The position numbers and the translations under genes are program-made. Positions 6,210-8,462 of a DNA stretch of 8,462 nucleotides are shown here, piece by piece. The stretch comes from Candidatus Giovannonibacteria bacterium RIFCSPHIGHO2_02_43_16 (GTDB taxonomy: Bacteria > Patescibacteriota > Minisyncoccia > JACPKW01 > UBA11713), in NCBI GenBank assembly GCA_001778545.1, contig MFHJ01000022.1:1-8462 (forward strand), read 5' to 3'. Positions within the stretch are counted from its first letter, which is position 1. Each line of letters opens with the position of its first letter. The notes under the pieces are model-generated. The model was not told where the DNA came from and ran no database searches. It was given only the letters and a program-made list of their open reading frames with translations.

Positions 6210-7423
6210 CCTCGAAACAAACTTCGTTTTCCGGCCTGGGTATTGCTCCCAGGCTTCTTGATATTTTAGCTCGCCATAAATTCGATACGCCAACCCCAAT
6301 CCAAGCCAAAGCAATACCGATAGCGCTTGATGGAAAAGATCTTATCGGCATAGCCCAGACTGGGACTGGGAAAACTCTCGCCTTCGGTATCCCAATGATC
6401 CAATCGATAGCGCAGGCTAAAGGCGCTGGACTGATAGTCCTGCCGACTCGCGAACTCGCGCATCAAGTAGATGAGGCCTTGCATAAAATCGGGCGCGAGC
6501 TCGGGCTGCGAACAGCGCTCTTGATTGGGGGAGCCTCTTTCAATGAACAAATGCGCGCGATATCTAAAAAACCGCATATTATCATCGGAACCCCAGGCCG
6601 CATTAATGACCACCTTGAGCGCAAAACCATTTCACTTGAGAAAGTTTCAATCGTTGTGCTAGACGAAGCCGATCGTATGCTTGATATGGGTTTTCTTCCG
6701 CAAATCCGCCGCATAATTTCGCGCGTCCCCAAAGCGCGACAAACTATGCTTTTCTCCGCAACTATGCCGGACGATATTGTTCGGATAGCAACTGAACATA
6801 TGAAGCTCCCTTTCCGAGTTGAGATTGCGCGTCCCGGAACAGCCCCAGAGAAAGTTGATCAAGAGCTCTTCGTCGTAGATCGTGAAGACAAGATTCATCT
6901 ATTAAAAAAAATTCTTGAAGAATACCGCGGCTCGATTTTAATTTTCATCCGCACCAAACACGGCGCAAGAAAGATTTGCAAGCAAATTAGGGATATTGGG
7001 CATTCTGTCGCAGAAATTCATTCCGACCGAACGCTCGCCCAGCGCCGAGCCGCCCTTGAAGGATTTAAGACGGGGGGATACAGGATATTGGTCGCGACGG
7101 ATATCGCCTCGCGCGGAATCGACGTCAAAGGAATTGAGCTCGTGCTTAATTACGATATCCCGGAGAACCCAGAAGATTATGTCCACCGAATCGGACGGAC
7201 CGGGCGCGCTGGCGCGCCCGGCCGCGCTATTTCATTCGTCACGCCGGATCAAAAAAGAGCCGTTCGCGACATAGAGCGTCTTCTGCAAACTTTCATCATG
7301 ATCTCAAAAATGCCGGACCTTCCCGGCCGTCCTAGGCGCGATATCAAATCATCGTCTGAACCGGCAAGGCCGCATTCTAGATTTCACCAGCGGCGCCAAA
7401 CATACTTCCGACGGCGAAATTAA
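6200..7423 (+). CDS. DEAD-box ATP-dependent RNA helicase
   Basis: Cytoplasmic RNA helicase of 407 residues that unwinds structured RNA, for example in ribosome assembly, mRNA decay or cold adaptation. All motifs are present in order: Q motif (F10 and TPTPIQ near 30-35), motif I AQTGTGKT (52-59), Ia PTRELA (82-87), GG near 110, Ib TPGR (131-134), II DEAD (155-158), III SAT (186-188), IV ILIFIRT near 246-252, V ATDIASRGID (299-308) and VI HRIGRTGR (329-336). The tail from about 371 to 407 is short, basic and rich in Arg, Pro and Ser, likely RNA-binding. The length fits the RhlE-like core type, but I would not name it further. The ATG at 6200 places the Q-motif phenylalanine at the usual distance. 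It is transcribed alone on the plus strand and converges on the phosphatase gene with a 4-bp gap. No Shine-Dalgarno site is evident. Confidence 0.95.
   Translation: MPNTSKQTSFSGLGIAPRLLDILARHKFDTPTPIQAKAIPIALDGKDLIGIAQTGTGKTLAFGIPMIQSIAQAKGAGLIVLPTRELAHQVDEALHKIGRELGLRTALLIGGASFNEQMRAISKKPHIIIGTPGRINDHLERKTISLEKVSIVVLDEADRMLDMGFLPQIRRIISRVPKARQTMLFSATMPDDIVRIATEHMKLPFRVEIARPGTAPEKVDQELFVVDREDKIHLLKKILEEYRGSILIFIRTKHGARKICKQIRDIGHSVAEIHSDRTLAQRRAALEGFKTGGYRILVATDIASRGIDVKGIELVLNYDIPENPEDYVHRIGRTGRAGAPGRAISFVTPDQKRAVRDIERLLQTFIMISKMPDLPGRPRRDIKSSSEPARPHSRFHQRRQTYFRRRN
7200..7221. repeat. GC-rich 22-bp palindrome in helicase motif VI region
   Basis: Ten-base arms at 7200-7209 and 7212-7221 are perfect reverse complements with only two bases between them. 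They encode the Gly/Arg/Ala run just after the HRIGRTGR motif. GC-rich codons for a conserved peptide explain much of it, so a function is doubtful. Confidence 0.35.
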
Positions 7424-7427
7424 TATT

Positions 7428-8072
7428 TCAGCCATTCAAGCCGTTTAAAAATACTGCTCTGTCGCGCTTGAACGTGAGTTCTGACAAATGAAAAATCGTA
7501 TACGTTATAAAAAAGGCAGATAAAACGTCTATTGAATAATGCAGGTGCCCAAGAAGAACTACGGCGCCAAAAACCATCGACGCTAACAGAAAGAAAAATC
7601 TAAGAGCTTTCTGGTTCCAAAATGCAAGCGCCATTAAATATGGCAGGCCGGTGTGCGCGGAGAAAAATAGGTCAGCGCCTGAAGTAAATTTATTTATCAA
7701 ACTCTCTGGGTTTATTAAAATCTGATCTGGAAACGGCCCTATATGCGTCACGCTTATAAAAATGGAACGTATAAAGACGAAGAGCGCGATGCTTTTGAGA
7801 ATAAAGGGAATGCGATTCGGCTTCAATAAGCATAGGATGGTGACGAAAATCCAAAATATAAAAGAGCCGTAAATAAATATGCCGTCTACGTCCATTGTTT
7901 GAGTATTGCTCAATATTAAATCCGTCACGGAATTCGACGCGCGCTCAACGGCGTAAAGGCCGGCATAAAAATTCATAACTATGCTTAAGATAAGCAGAAG
8001 AATGCCAACAAACACCGAGATAAGGAATCTTTTATTTTTCAGATGCGCTTTATATTCAGCCCAGCTTTGCAT
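7428..8072 (-). CDS. PAP2/sphingomyelin-synthase-like membrane phosphatase
   Basis: Membrane protein of 214 residues with about six hydrophobic segments, starting near 17-36. The stretch SGADLFFSAHTG (H140) and the later GHLHYSIDV (H178 and D182) match the catalytic motifs of the PAP2_C group, which includes sphingomyelin synthases. There, two histidines and an aspartate transfer or remove a phospho-headgroup. R102 in FIRSIFISVTHIGP may be the first-motif arginine. The likely role is removal or exchange of a phosphate group on a membrane lipid or an isoprenoid carrier; the substrate cannot be read from the sequence. The ATG lies inside the end of the glycosyltransferase gene, with a 17-bp overlap, which suggests translational coupling and a joint role in envelope glycolipid or lipid-carrier chemistry. 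A GGAT six bases before the ATG is at best a weak ribosome site. Stop is TGA. The superfamily is well supported, the exact activity is not. Confidence 0.78.
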   Translation of the reverse strand: MQSWAEYKAHLKNKRFLISVFVGILLLILSIVMNFYAGLYAVERASNSVTDLILSNTQTMDVDGIFIYGSFIFWIFVTILCLLKPNRIPFILKSIALFVFIRSIFISVTHIGPFPDQILINPESLINKFTSGADLFFSAHTGLPYLMALAFWNQKALRFFFLLASMVFGAVVLLGHLHYSIDVLSAFFITYTIFHLSELTFKRDRAVFLNGLNG

Positions 8073-8462
8073 AAATATCCATTACTTTTTTAGATAGCGC
8101 CTCGATGCTTTTATTCTCGGCCAAAATCTTGGCGCCATGACCGAGTTTCAAGCGCATGTTTTTATCTTCCAGAAGCATTTCTATATATCTCTTAAATTCT
8201 TCATTGCTTTTCGCCTTGAGGCAATTTTCGCCGTGTTCAAGCCAGCCCTTGTATGCAAGAATGTCTCGAACTACGATCGGAAGCCCGATAGCCGCCGCTT
8301 CCAATATCACCATTCCTTCGTTTTCTTCATACGAAGGGAAGATGAATATATCGAGGGCGTTTAACGCCGCCGTCACGTCGCTAACAAACCCAGAAAATAA
8401 GACATTCGGCGGTAATTCTTTCGGCGGAGGCTTTACCAATAAACCGCTGTATATTTTCCCGA
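8056..8462 (-). CDS. GT4-type glycosyltransferase, C-terminal part, cut by window edge
   Basis: The last 134 residues of a GT-B fold sugar transferase; the acceptor-binding N-terminal half lies beyond the right edge. The frame is open to the edge, so the TTG at 8439 is not a true start. Visible features are NVLFSGFVSD before a helix with ALDIFIFPSYEE, then the donor-binding E-x7-E region EGMVILEAAAIGLPIV, then GENCLKAKSNEEF and a C-terminal helix, all typical of glycosyltransferase group 1 (Pfam GT1_C). These enzymes use a nucleotide sugar to glycosylate lipids, polysaccharides or other acceptors at the inner face of the membrane. The gene overlaps the start of the PAP2-like gene by 17 bp, implying coupled expression. 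The acceptor and sugar cannot be told from this part. Confidence 0.9.
   Translation of the reverse strand, partial: GKIYSGLLVKPPPKELPPNVLFSGFVSDVTAALNALDIFIFPSYEENEGMVILEAAAIGLPIVVRDILAYKGWLEHGENCLKAKSNEEFKRYIEMLLEDKNMRLKLGHGAKILAENKSIEALSKKVMDIYAKLG

Noticed and set aside
6266..7186. Minus-strand open frames opposite the helicase
   Set aside because: They overlap a gene with every DEAD-box motif intact and have no family features.
7435..7472. TTCAAGC and GCTTGAA arms as a possible terminator between the convergent genes
   Set aside because: Seven-base arms with a 24-base loop and no T-run is too weak, and the pair lies within the phosphatase coding region.
8437..8439. TTG as start codon of the glycosyltransferase
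   Set aside because: The frame stays open to the window edge and the visible part is only the C-terminal half of the family, so the gene begins outside the window.

Overview
This window looks like a piece of a small, streamlined bacterial genome, most likely from the Candidate Phyla Radiation (Patescibacteria, Parcubacteria-like). I infer this from the style of the proteins (a DinB of the type common there, a VKOR-thioredoxin fusion, a very short MgtE, a tiny cysteine-rich protein), the near absence of Shine-Dalgarno sequences and the tight gene packing. No marker gene is present to prove it. TGA serves as a stop codon for several genes, so the TGA-glycine code of Gracilibacteria and SR1 is not in use. 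Coding density is close to total. I see no rRNA, tRNA, CRISPR array, insertion sequence or non-coding gap above 300 bases.

Layout. Right part (minus strand): the C-terminal end of a GT4-type glycosyltransferase, cut by the right edge, overlaps a PAP2/sphingomyelin-synthase-like membrane phosphatase. Converging on these is a plus-strand DEAD-box RNA helicase (6200-7423). It is separated from the next minus-strand group by an 82-91 bp divergent promoter region. Left part (minus strand, read from 6108 down to 1): a VKOR-thioredoxin fusion, a CcdA/DsbD-type membrane protein and a DoxX protein form a tight group with 1-3 bp gaps. Then come a 60-residue eight-cysteine protein, a stripped-down MgtE magnesium channel, a P2-type Ca2+-ATPase-like pump and DinB (DNA polymerase IV), cut by the left edge.

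How the genes may work together. The first three genes of the left group form a plausible membrane thiol-redox unit. VKOR would oxidise thiols outside the membrane and pass electrons to quinone, CcdA would bring reducing power across the membrane, and DoxX is of a family linked to quinone and thiol redox. The next three genes concern divalent metals: a putative metal-binding mini-protein, a Mg2+ channel and a cation pump. DinB ends the run. At least three minus-strand genes (VKOR, the cysteine-rich protein, dinB) have TATAAT placed 6-7 bases before the ATG, which suggests leaderless transcripts and internal promoters rather than one long operon.

The most unusual structure is a 50-bp perfect inverted repeat inserted in frame within dinB. 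It adds about 16 residues just after the catalytic DEAY motif without breaking the gene, and resembles in concept the palindromic elements described inside Rickettsia proteins.
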